Virus record (IMG/VR): IMGVR_UViG_3300009509_001033
Span: 1 to 64,000 of that record
Direction: 5' to 3' (one strand)
Origin: a virus
DNA: 64,000 nt
The position numbers and the translations under genes are program-made. The notes beneath the pieces are model-generated. The model ran no database searches, had not been told where the DNA came from, and was given only the letters and a program-made list of their open reading frames with translations. Below, one piece after another: positions 16,252 through 23,885 of this stretch; position 1 is the stretch's first letter; every line of letters starts with the position of its first letter.

Positions 16252-17012
16252 GTTTTGATGATATATTTGACCAAATCAATGATTTGATTGACAATCCCAT
16301 AGAAGATAGAACTGATAAGAAGACACAATATGTTGCATTTGTTCTTGATATGAGTGGATCAATGTTCAGCATTAAGGATGTGGCCATTAACAGCTTTAAT
16401 GAGCAACTTCAGGAATTGAAAAAGCAAGATGATATTGAAACTAAAGTTATTATCACTATCTTTAATAGTGCTCCTGTAATGATGGATGGTGTTGATGTAG
16501 TCTCATTGGAAAGTGTTGAAGAGTTAAATGAACATACTTATTTTCCAAATGGAATGACTGCTCTTTATGATGCAATTGGGTTCACAGTTAATAAGGTGTT
16601 ACAGACATATAAAGATGATAAAGATGATACTGCTGTTCTGTTTGTAGTTATTACTGATGGACAAGAAAATAACTCCATGGAGTTTAATCAACAATCTATC
16701 AAGAAAATGACAGAGGAACTAGAGAAGACCGAAAGATGGACCTTTACCTATCTTGGAGCCAATGTCAATCCTCTTGAGACTGCTGTTGCAGCTATGTCAT
16801 ATCAACTTAGCAATACAATGTCATGGCAAGCTGATCAACAGGGTACAGTAAGAATGAGTGATACACTATCAAAGGGCATTAATGAATATTATACAATGAG
16901 AAGAGGTGGTGGTAATATGACCTCTTGTTTCTTCAATGATACCAAAACAGATGATGAGGATGATAGTCAAAGGCTTGCAACATTAACCGATGGAACAACA
17001 AGCAAGGAGTAG
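16248..17012 (+). CDS. von Willebrand factor A (vWA) domain protein
   Basis: A 254-aa protein with a complete vWA fold. The MIDAS metal site is Asp34-x-Ser36-x-Ser38 (DMSGSM), Thr104 (NGMTALYD) and Asp137 (ITDGQEN). A C-terminal Gly/Asn-rich and acidic tail follows. I place the start at ATG 16248, which overlaps the upstream stop as ATGA. vWA proteins bind partners through a metal ion, and in phages they are usually of unknown role. The N-terminal FDDIFDQI is shared with the gene before and resembles the start of the gene after. Confidence 0.8.
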   Translation: MSFDDIFDQINDLIDNPIEDRTDKKTQYVAFVLDMSGSMFSIKDVAINSFNEQLQELKKQDDIETKVIITIFNSAPVMMDGVDVVSLESVEELNEHTYFPNGMTALYDAIGFTVNKVLQTYKDDKDDTAVLFVVITDGQENNSMEFNQQSIKKMTEELEKTERWTFTYLGANVNPLETAVAAMSYQLSNTMSWQADQQGTVRMSDTLSKGINEYYTMRRGGGNMTSCFFNDTKTDDEDDSQRLATLTDGTTSKE

Positions 17013-17015
17013 ACA

Positions 17016-17387
17016 ATGGGTTTATTTGATGATCTTTTCACTCCTGATGATTTCAGGATTGATGATGATGATGAGCCACAAGTAGAGGAAGAGAGTTTAG
17101 AGGAAGAAGAGGATAAATGTGATCATGCAGAAACGGATCAAACATGTGGACCTGACTGTGATCCTGATGCCTGTAGCTGTGATTGTGATCATGATCCTGA
17201 CTTTGATCAAGATCCTACCCTTCTAGACGATGATTATTGTGATGATTGTGGTTGTGACCCATGTGAGTGTTTTGAAGATCTTGATGATGAAGATGATGAA
17301 GAACAAGACAGTGGAACATGGGATACTGGTTACAGGAAACCTCCAGTCCCTAAAGGTGTGTGGAAACCCAAACATTGGAAAGCATAG
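17016..17387 (+). CDS. Extremely acidic Cys-rich protein
   Basis: A 123-aa protein dominated by Asp and Glu, with about a dozen cysteines arranged as CxPDxC, CxCDC and CDDCGCDPCEC between residues about 35 and 90. It looks like a low-complexity metal-binding protein. The C terminus turns basic and Trp-rich. MGLFDDLF resembles the FDDIF start of the two preceding proteins, hinting at a joint function. No family recognised. Confidence 0.65.
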   Translation: MGLFDDLFTPDDFRIDDDDEPQVEEESLEEEEDKCDHAETDQTCGPDCDPDACSCDCDHDPDFDQDPTLLDDDYCDDCGCDPCECFEDLDDEDDEEQDSGTWDTGYRKPPVPKGVWKPKHWKA

Positions 17388-17396
17388 GAGGATGAA

Positions 17397-17675
17397 ATGA
17401 AAAAATGTGCTGCTATTTTGATAGGATTAATGTTTTTGTTGTCTGCTTGTGGTATGTTTGTCAAAGAGGATAAAATTACTAAAGCAGTGGAGAAACAAGG
17501 TTATACAAATGTTCAGGTGCTCGACAAACATATTTTCTTTGTTGGTTGGAGAGGTTGTTCCAAAAGTGATGAAGCAGCATTTGATGTACTTGCAACAAAT
17601 GCTTTAGGTCAAAATGTTGATTTAGTTGTTTGTGCAGGTTGGCCTTTTAAGGGTGTAACAGTTAGAAGTAAATGA
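17397..17675 (+). CDS. Small lipoprotein
   Basis: A 92-aa protein with a lipoprotein signal: MKKC, a hydrophobic stretch (AAILIGLMFLL) and lipobox LSAC, predicting lipidation at Cys18. AGGAGG is 5 bases before the ATG. The mature part is short and has two further cysteines. It is probably placed in the host membrane, perhaps for superinfection exclusion or envelope effects; that role is inferred from general phage biology only. Confidence 0.75.
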   Translation: MKKCAAILIGLMFLLSACGMFVKEDKITKAVEKQGYTNVQVLDKHIFFVGWRGCSKSDEAAFDVLATNALGQNVDLVVCAGWPFKGVTVRSK

Positions 17676-18733
17676 GACAAGCATTAACATATGATGATGT
17701 AATATTAGTCCCTGCTTATAATCATTATGAATCCAGAAAGGACGTGGATATCTCTATGGTTGATAAGACAGGGACTTTGCATTTAGACCTACCTATAATG
17801 TCTGCCAACATGGATACTATCACTGAAGATGCCATGGCAAAATGGATAAGAAAAAAAGGTGGAATTGGTGTGATCCATAGATTCATGCCAATTGATGAAA
17901 ATGTAGAGGTCTTTAAACGAACTATTGATTATACTGGTCCTGAAGATCCCACTAATCCAGCACATGTTCCTCCAGGAATGATGAACTATAAATGCTTTGT
18001 CTCTATAGGGACAGGTGAAAAGGAACTAGAGAGAGCAGATGCATTAAGAAGTGTTGGTGCTCAGAATTTTTGTGTTGATGTAGCTCATGCACATGCAAAG
18101 TATGTAGGTAAGGTATTAAAAAAGTTAAGAGACATTCTTGGAAGTAATGCTCTTATCATGGCAGGAAATGTTGCAACATATGCTGGAGCAGATTACTTAG
18201 CATCCATGGGAGCAGATATAATCAAAGTCGGTATAGGCTCTGGATCTGCATGTACTACACGTTTAAAGACAGGTCACGGTGTGCCTATGATAACTGCAAT
18301 CCAGGAGTGCTCTAGAGTAGGTAGATCTATAGTGGCTGATGGTGGAATTAGATATCCAGGAGATATTGTAAAGGCTCTTGCTTTTGGTGCTGATTTTGTA
18401 ATGATAGGTGGGATGCTTGCTGGAACTACACCAACTCCTGGTGACCCACAGTTTGCTTATGATGGTGCTGAAGGTCTATGTAAAATATACCGTGGAATGG
18501 CAAGTGAAGAAGTTCAAGGTAATGCAGATTGGAAAACTGCTGAAGGTATATCAGTTAGGGTTCCTTTTCGTAGGGATGAAGATAAGATAATTCAAGATAT
18601 AATTGGTGGGCTAAGATCTGGGCTTACTTATGCTGGAGCTATTAACATCAGGGAACTTCAAAGAAAGCTGAACTGGCTTACCGTCACTTCTAATGGGCTT
18701 AGAGAAGCTTTTCCTCATATTAGGTCTACCTGA
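17672..18733 (+). CDS. guaC-like: GMP reductase/IMP dehydrogenase family enzyme
   Basis: A 353-aa TIM-barrel nucleotide oxidoreductase. It has LTYDDVILVPA (5-15), SANMDTIT, the IMP-binding loop GSGSACTTRLKTG with catalytic Cys194, ADGGIRYPGDIVKALAFGAD, and RGMAS...EGI...VPFRRD in the flap. There are no CBS domains; the length and the TRxKTG loop favour GMP reductase (GMP to IMP, NADPH) over IMP dehydrogenase, but the two are hard to separate by eye. It would adjust the purine pool during infection. It is last in the rightward operon. Its 3' end overlaps a convergent gene by 123 bases. Confidence 0.8.
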   Translation: MRQALTYDDVILVPAYNHYESRKDVDISMVDKTGTLHLDLPIMSANMDTITEDAMAKWIRKKGGIGVIHRFMPIDENVEVFKRTIDYTGPEDPTNPAHVPPGMMNYKCFVSIGTGEKELERADALRSVGAQNFCVDVAHAHAKYVGKVLKKLRDILGSNALIMAGNVATYAGADYLASMGADIIKVGIGSGSACTTRLKTGHGVPMITAIQECSRVGRSIVADGGIRYPGDIVKALAFGADFVMIGGMLAGTTPTPGDPQFAYDGAEGLCKIYRGMASEEVQGNADWKTAEGISVRVPFRRDEDKIIQDIIGGLRSGLTYAGAINIRELQRKLNWLTVTSNGLREAFPHIRST

Positions 18734-18937
18734 ACAATCATCACACATCAACCAATCTCTCCAATGATATGGTAATGTACTCATAAAATTTTCAGAGAAG
18801 ACATCTCCCATTCTTGTCATTGTGTTTGTCTTTTGAGGTTGATTGCAGTGAGAACATGGAGTCTCATCTGGATAATGACCCCATCTCCTATAAAAATTTT
18901 GTCGTTCTATATCTCTTTCTTCTTCAAAACTAAGCAT
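18611..18937 (-). CDS. Zinc-ribbon protein, convergent with guaC-like gene
   Basis: A 108-aa protein with CSHC (about 28-31) and CDDC (about 65-68), a plausible zinc site, then a basic tail. The last third of the gene is antisense to the end of the GMP-reductase-like gene. The Cys pairs lie outside the overlap, which supports it being a real gene. It is the last gene of the leftward operon. Confidence 0.65.
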   Translation of the reverse strand: MLSFEEERDIERQNFYRRWGHYPDETPCSHCNQPQKTNTMTRMGDVFSENFMSTLPYHWRDWLMCDDCSGRPNMRKSFSKPIRSDGKPVQLSLKFPDVNSSSISKPRS

Positions 18938-18960
18938 CTTGCATCCTAACTCTATAGCTG

Positions 18961-19329
18961 TTATTGTGCATCTCTTTTGTATTTCCTGTGACCATATTGA
19001 TAACTACCACCAAAAAAGTCAAGTAGGTAATCTATCCTTTCTACATCTTCAACAAAGGCAAACTTATCATTGCTTCTTTCACTTTCTTTCACTCTGAGAA
19101 CTTTGATTGTTTTTTCTACTGAGAGGTATGGAGGTTCGTAATCATCATAAAAGCCAAATCTTCCATAGATTCCCTTTCCTCCCATATATGTTCCTTCTTG
19201 CCTGTATGTATAACCAGTATAGATCATTTTCTTTGGAGGATCTAGCTCTTTCCTTATCAATGTTCTATTATTGTCTACATATACAGGCTCTACTAATGCT
19301 TTTACTATTACTTCATCACCTATCTTCAT
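18961..19329 (-). CDS. Hypothetical protein (122 aa)
   Basis: A 122-aa protein rich in Tyr, Gly and charged residues, with a beta-strand-rich N terminus (GDEVIVKALVEPVYVD) that could be a small barrel. It overlaps the upstream gene by 14 bases. No family recognised. Confidence 0.6.
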   Translation of the reverse strand: MKIGDEVIVKALVEPVYVDNNRTLIRKELDPPKKMIYTGYTYRQEGTYMGGKGIYGRFGFYDDYEPPYLSVEKTIKVLRVKESERSNDKFAFVEDVERIDYLLDFFGGSYQYGHRKYKRDAQ

Positions 19330-19666
19330 TTAAATCCCTCTTAACTTCATCAATAAGTTCGTTAATTTCATTTGTTATATTTGTATAACAGCTTGGATGG
19401 TACTTATCATCTAGCTTAAATCTTGGTTTTGTATGTACAGTTTTAAGGGTTTTGATTAAGAACTCTCGTAAGTAATAGCCAAGACATGTATCACATATAT
19501 CAAGTTTCCAGGAAAGTGTAAACCAGATGGGCTTGTTAACAGTAGTTTGTTTCTCTAACATCTCTCTAGATGGTTGAACCAGTATTCCCTCTGGATCTTC
19601 TCTAGAAGACCATTCCCAGAACTGTTTACTGCATATTTCACAATAGTATATTGCTTTTCTACTCAT
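19316..19666 (-). CDS. Zinc-ribbon-like protein (116 aa)
   Basis: CEIC near residue 9 and CDTC near 58 form a likely zinc site. A helical C-terminal part follows. It overlaps the lipoprotein gene upstream by 4 bases. Function unknown. Confidence 0.6.
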   Translation of the reverse strand: MSRKAIYYCEICSKQFWEWSSREDPEGILVQPSREMLEKQTTVNKPIWFTLSWKLDICDTCLGYYLREFLIKTLKTVHTKPRFKLDDKYHPSCYTNITNEINELIDEVKRDLNEDR

Positions 19667-20256
19667 TTCTTAGTTCCATAATCAAAGGGCTGATCTATAA
19701 GCATTATAACTATGGCATTCCAGAACTTCTTTAGATAGATGAAATAGTATGGATCTATGACATCATCCATGTATGTAACATCACCATATTCAATGCCAAG
19801 CTTTTTGTTTTCCACCTTCCATATACTTTTAACATACCTGTCTGGAATACCATCAATATTATCGTCATAGAAGATCCAGTTCCATCTTTCCTTGACTATA
19901 CGTTCCTTCCTGACTTCATCAAGTACATAAATTATTTTTGTAGCATGTACTTCTACTCCAGATTCAGGATCGTTTGTTCTCTTTGTAAGTTGGAACATGT
20001 AGAAGAGGTCTCTGTTTTCACTACCATCTGGATGTTCACCATATGCATTCACATAATGTGTTCTCCATTGATATACAGGACGTTCCTCTATATCTCCAAG
20101 AAGTATGAGATGTCTTACCATCTTTGCATAGTCTTCTTGTGTATAGTCATATTCCCATACTATTGGTGCTTCTTCAGGAACAACAAGATCTGGTTTAGGT
20201 GGTGCTGTTACACAAGAGACCATAAACAACAACAAAAACAATAATAGCTTTTTCAT
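19663..20256 (-). CDS. Lipoprotein (197 aa)
   Basis: A hydrophobic signal (MKKLLLFLLLFMVSC) ends in lipobox MVSC with the lipid Cys at 15, followed by a Pro-rich spacer (VTAPPKPD). The mature region is acidic and aromatic, with alternating strands, and contains DNIDGIPD, a possible calcium-type loop. This is the second predicted lipoprotein of the window. Probably anchored in the host envelope; exact role unknown. Confidence 0.75.
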   Translation of the reverse strand: MKKLLLFLLLFMVSCVTAPPKPDLVVPEEAPIVWEYDYTQEDYAKMVRHLILLGDIEERPVYQWRTHYVNAYGEHPDGSENRDLFYMFQLTKRTNDPESGVEVHATKIIYVLDEVRKERIVKERWNWIFYDDNIDGIPDRYVKSIWKVENKKLGIEYGDVTYMDDVIDPYYFIYLKKFWNAIVIMLIDQPFDYGTKK

Positions 20257-20265
20257 GGTTCTTTC

Positions 20266-21150
20266 CTAGTAGTCTGTTGTTATTGTCAAATGAAACGGAT
20301 CATTACACTCTTTTCTTCTAAGCCACAACCAGGAATCTATTTCTGATGCATTCCATCCTGTTTTTGATTGTAGCTCACTACACACAACAATTGTGGCAGC
20401 ACGAATCTCACATTCCATCAGGTCATTTTTCGGTATCAGGTTTTGATTATTAACCATAGTTTTTAGTGGATCAAGGTATCTAATGCAGTCAAAATGCCTA
20501 AGCATTTTTGGAACCTGATAGTCAGCAGGTATAGGTAGGTAGAGCATCATGTCTTTATACCATCCTAGTCTTCTGTATAGCTGGAGAAAAAACAGAGATG
20601 CCCTTTTCAAAAAGATGTCAGATGCAAAGCCAGGAAAGTTTTCTATAAGAGTTCTAAGATAAGTATATCCATCATTTTCAGGCTTAAGCTGATTATTGAT
20701 GTATCCATGGTGGATATGAGAAACAAGACCTTCTCCTATGATTGCAACCTCTGTTAAGTGCTTTATCCTTTCTTCAAGGAGAGGAAATCTATTCAGTGAC
20801 AGTTTCATAGTGAGTCTATCAATACTTGCTTTTGCTGAAGTTGCATATCCATGAGGATCATAGCCTGTAAAAGCTTCATTGACAAGATCATACATCAATC
20901 CAGAGCCACACCCACCAGGACGTATAGTTGATTTGCCATACCAATAACAGTAATTGATAGAACTGGCAACCAATTCTTTTATAACTATATGTCTTTCATT
21001 TTCCCCTGTTGATTGTGGGGGAAATGGTGTGATGCCTGTCTTTGACATTTCATTTGCAAGTGCTTCTACATTTTCACCCAGAATATCTACATATTTGGCA
21101 TTCTTCATGAACTCCCTTGATATCTCAAATACACTAGTAACCATCTCCAT
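20266..21150 (-). CDS. Queuosine 5'-phosphate nucleosidase-like protein (Qng1/DUF2419)
   Basis: A 294-aa protein that I match to the DUF2419/Qng1 queuosine-salvage family, which releases queuine base from queuosine 5'-phosphate. Family-like blocks are SREFMKNAKYVDILGENVEAL at the N terminus, INYCYW (65-70), NFPGF...LKRASLF (171-187), PADYQVPKMLRHF (208-220), CEIRAATIVVCSEL (247-260) and IDSWLW (271-276). The PADYQVP block corresponds to the family's ADYRVPQ. AGGAGG lies 7 bases before the ATG. It may feed queuine to host tRNA modification or act on a related modified nucleotide. It has no neighbour in the same pathway. Confidence 0.7.
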   Translation of the reverse strand: MEMVTSVFEISREFMKNAKYVDILGENVEALANEMSKTGITPFPPQSTGENERHIVIKELVASSINYCYWYGKSTIRPGGCGSGLMYDLVNEAFTGYDPHGYATSAKASIDRLTMKLSLNRFPLLEERIKHLTEVAIIGEGLVSHIHHGYINNQLKPENDGYTYLRTLIENFPGFASDIFLKRASLFFLQLYRRLGWYKDMMLYLPIPADYQVPKMLRHFDCIRYLDPLKTMVNNQNLIPKNDLMECEIRAATIVVCSELQSKTGWNASEIDSWLWLRRKECNDPFHLTITTDY

Positions 21151-21345
21151 TTAAAGTCCTCCTTGTCTTAATAGCCATTCAAGATGGTTCTCACTCTTTT
21201 CGATTACATGGTGAGTCCATCCCTCTTTTGTGGGAAAATCGTTTTTGATGCTTGCCATTAAACCAAAGGCTTGTAATGAGTCTTTGCAACCTTGGTGCAA
21301 GACCTCTTCTGTTTCCCAATTAACTGATATTAACATTGCTTTCAT
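21151..21345 (-). CDS. Hypothetical protein (64 aa)
   Basis: A 64-aa protein that ends directly at the start of the Qng1-like gene and carries that gene's ribosome site in its 3' end. No family recognised. Confidence 0.55.
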   Translation of the reverse strand: MKAMLISVNWETEEVLHQGCKDSLQAFGLMASIKNDFPTKEGWTHHVIEKSENHLEWLLRQGGL

Positions 21346-21599
21346 TTGTAATCTCCATCTTCAAGGAAAAATTGATCACTCCAGTAATACCTATACCACC
21401 ACCAGAAGAAAAATTTTTTCATCTTCACTCCAATACATTCTTGTTGTATATAAGCAGTCTCTAACCATCTCCACTGTGCTAGATCAGATGGATCATATCT
21501 TCCTACTGGTAGTCTCTTAGGTATGAAGAGGAACTTCTTTTTAGAACGTACATCATACCTCTTGTGTTTTGGATCTGGTAATTTATCCCCCCATCTCAT
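21342..21599 (-). CDS. Hypothetical Trp-rich basic protein (85 aa)
   Basis: An 85-aa protein with WRWLETAYIQQE in the middle and an aromatic C terminus (FFFWWWYRYYW) that could sit at a membrane surface. Overlaps of 4 bases on both sides. Function unknown. Confidence 0.6.
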   Translation of the reverse strand: MRWGDKLPDPKHKRYDVRSKKKFLFIPKRLPVGRYDPSDLAQWRWLETAYIQQECIGVKMKKFFFWWWYRYYWSDQFFLEDGDYK

Positions 21600-21913
21600 T
21601 TTCCTAAGACCTCTTCAAGGCAAACATTTTTTGCTTTTTCATATTGTGCTTCTACTGATTTCCTTTTACAATTTATTCTATACTGGTGTTGCTTGATTCG
21701 TTCTGTTATACCAAGCATATAATCAACCATTTTGTGTCCATGTGTCTCTGGGTGACAAAGAACTTCTTCAAGGCATTCATCATGATAGGCCCAATGTCTC
21801 ATTATATAGCCATAATCACTATATTCAGGAACAAGCTTTACGTTTTTACGTGAACGACAAAAAGGACATTTTTTCCAGTACGTTAAAAAATTAAACCTAG
21901 CTATTTCAGCCAT
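21596..21913 (-). CDS. Hypothetical CxxC protein (105 aa)
   Basis: CPFC near residue 16 and a later HDEC suggest a zinc site. The C-terminal half is a charged helix. It overlaps its downstream neighbour by 4 bases. No family recognised. Confidence 0.55.
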   Translation of the reverse strand: MAEIARFNFLTYWKKCPFCRSRKNVKLVPEYSDYGYIMRHWAYHDECLEEVLCHPETHGHKMVDYMLGITERIKQHQYRINCKRKSVEAQYEKAKNVCLEEVLGK

Positions 21914-21926
21914 ATCCTACTCCTTT

Positions 21927-22697
21927 CTAATCTTCATCGAACATGCTAATAACACCTTCCTCTTCTTCCTCTTGTATTTCCATAGAAGCAGTGGCAAGGT
22001 CTTTAGCAGCATCTATTTCTGCCTGTGCCTGTAGCACTATTGGTCTTCCAAAGTCTTCCCATACACGTCTAGCTTTAATCTGATAATCCTGTGCTGTACC
22101 TGCTGAGATTGAATCTTCACTTGCATAAGCTGTGAAGAATGCTTCTGGACAAGGAATGCCAATATAACCATATTGAAAGAACTTTAACCATAATGCCCAA
22201 TCAAGGAGTCTCTTATATTTCTGCTCCATTACAGGACCACCAATGAACTCAAGGTAGTCATATTTGATTAGGCTATTTGATGAAATGTAGTTACCTTTGA
22301 TAAGTCTGTTAATATCGTAAGGTTCACATGGGAATTGCCTATTGATTGCACCTTTGAACTCAAAGCTGCAATAACAGAATGCATGTCGTTCACTTGATTG
22401 CTTGATAACAGCTAATAGTCTATCTAGCATGTGTCTACCAAGCTTGATATCTTTGTCGAGTGGCAGTATATAGGGGATCTTCAGGGTACTTCTCATTTGG
22501 AAGTATTTTCTGCTACCATACCACCAGTTTGTGGGAATGTTATATTCTCCGGTACATGTAATCCAGGTAAAGGGTAATTCATTTCTTTTGATAGTTACTT
22601 TTGTTTCTCTGGAAATTTTGTGTCCTGGTAGCAATGGAGTAGCTACTAGGATTTCTGAGTAATCATCTTCTCTAACAATCTGTATATCTACATTCAT
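21927..22697 (-). CDS. GT-A (family 2-like) glycosyltransferase
   Basis: A 256-aa protein with IPTNWWYGSRKYF, then PYILPLDKDIKLGRHMLDRL, in which Asp81-Lys-Asp83 is a DxD metal/nucleotide-sugar site. CYCSFEFKG and a DWALWLKFFQYGYIG block complete a pattern common in phage-encoded family-2-like transferases. The C terminus is acidic. The start is ATG 22697, overlapping the upstream stop (ATGA); an in-frame upstream codon is inside the previous gene. Substrate unknown. Confidence 0.65.
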   Translation of the reverse strand: MNVDIQIVREDDYSEILVATPLLPGHKISRETKVTIKRNELPFTWITCTGEYNIPTNWWYGSRKYFQMRSTLKIPYILPLDKDIKLGRHMLDRLLAVIKQSSERHAFCYCSFEFKGAINRQFPCEPYDINRLIKGNYISSNSLIKYDYLEFIGGPVMEQKYKRLLDWALWLKFFQYGYIGIPCPEAFFTAYASEDSISAGTAQDYQIKARRVWEDFGRPIVLQAQAEIDAAKDLATASMEIQEEEEEGVISMFDED

Positions 22698-23002
22698 ATT
22701 TTTATCCCTACTCTTAGGCACCAATTAATAAAGTCAGGATCTACTGTCTCTTTAATAGGTTTAAATTCTTTCCTCTCACTTTTAGGTATACGAAAACACT
22801 TAGAGCATCTGTCAAAATATTCAGTGGGAAGAGATAGTTCTTCAGTTGGATTGTTTATATATGCCAATCCACACATTGAATGTCTCCCATTGCCACTTAA
22901 CACTTTATGAAGCTTACCAGTACCACTAAAACCATATCTCATGGTATTCTCCCTTTCTGACATCATCAATATTCTGCCAGTTAGTCTTCCACCACCTACC
23001 AT
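22694..23002 (-). CDS. Hypothetical CG...CxxC protein (102 aa)
   Basis: Contains GKLHKVLSGNGRHSMCG and a later CSKC, similar in layout to the next gene upstream (GKVHKMGKYDDFKCG...CRRC), so the two are probably paralogues. The start at 23002 has TAGGAG 7 bases upstream. An internal ATG about 24 codons in, with GGGAG before it, is also possible. It may bind zinc through the Cys residues. Confidence 0.55.
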   Translation of the reverse strand: MVGGGRLTGRILMMSERENTMRYGFSGTGKLHKVLSGNGRHSMCGLAYINNPTEELSLPTEYFDRCSKCFRIPKSERKEFKPIKETVDPDFINWCLRVGIKI

Positions 23003-23014
23003 ATATAACTCCTA

Positions 23015-23293
23015 TTATAACCTAAAAAGATCATCTGGTAAACTCATATCTTGATAAATTACTAGATCTGGAAAACATCGTCTACAAAAGGTCTTTCTGC
23101 CTAGATCTAGAGCTTCTTGAGGAAGCTCTTTATATCTGATATCAGACCATTGTTCATATCTTGAAGAACCACATTTAAAATCGTCATACTTGCCCATCTT
23201 ATGGACTTTTCCAACTGGACCTGGAATCCAATAGTGCTTCTTTCTATTTTCCTTTTTGTTTTTCCAGACGTATTTCCAAACTCTTTTACTCAT
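23015..23293 (-). CDS. Hypothetical CG...CxxC protein (92 aa)
   Basis: A 92-aa protein with a very basic start, GPVGKVHKMGKYDDFKCG, and a later FCRRCFPD. It is a paralogue of the gene at 22694. It overlaps the gene upstream by 4 bases. Function unknown. Confidence 0.55.
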   Translation of the reverse strand: MSKRVWKYVWKNKKENRKKHYWIPGPVGKVHKMGKYDDFKCGSSRYEQWSDIRYKELPQEALDLGRKTFCRRCFPDLVIYQDMSLPDDLFRL

Positions 23294-23577
23294 ATCTCAA
23301 ATAGTTCATCTTCTAGTGTTATATCAAATGGGAAAACCTCTTCTTCTTCCTCACAAACACAATCATAATATGGGAGATTGCAACCTATACATAATAGGTC
23401 TGGTTGAGGATATTTGGGAAAATATTTTGACTGCCCTGGAGGTCTTTTGTAGTTAAGTTTTCTATCAAGAAACTCTCCATCCGATAGGTGAAGCCATTCA
23501 CCTTTATCATCATCCCATATTGAAATATCTCTATTATCTGGATTTATATATAGTTCACCATGTCGTGGTTTAGCCAT
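23290..23577 (-). CDS. Hypothetical Cys-rich acidic protein (95 aa)
   Basis: The N terminus looks like a small beta unit (GELYINPDNRDISIWDDDKGEW). LLCIGCNLPYYDCVC forms a four-Cys site, followed by a Glu run. It shares one base with the upstream gene's stop. No family recognised. Confidence 0.55.
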   Translation of the reverse strand: MAKPRHGELYINPDNRDISIWDDDKGEWLHLSDGEFLDRKLNYKRPPGQSKYFPKYPQPDLLCIGCNLPYYDCVCEEEEEVFPFDITLEDELFEI

Positions 23578-23885
23578 TAATCGTTCTCCATCAATCTACA
23601 GAGCACTCTAACGTGACCGTCTAGCTTCTCTTTTATATTATCTAGTGCAGATTGAAGTGCATCTCTATACATTCCCCAACCCTCTTCACTAATGCTTTTC
23701 ATCTCTTCTGTTAAAGCAAGTGTCTCAAGAGCCATGAGTGAATCTACAATTGCAGATAAATGATTATATATGTCGTGGATATCCTCAAGTTCATGAACCA
23801 AGGATATAGATACGGAAGGTTTAATATTAGAGAAGTTACCAGTGTTAATGGTCATTTCTCTAGACAATTCTAGTTTTGTTTTCAT
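23577..23885 (-). CDS. Hypothetical helical protein (102 aa)
   Basis: A mostly helical acidic protein, likely coiled-coil after residue 30. The start overlaps the stop of the CgeB-like gene by 4 bases. Function unknown. Confidence 0.55.
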   Translation of the reverse strand: MKTKLELSREMTINTGNFSNIKPSVSISLVHELEDIHDIYNHLSAIVDSLMALETLALTEEMKSISEEGWGMYRDALQSALDNIKEKLDGHVRVLCRLMEND

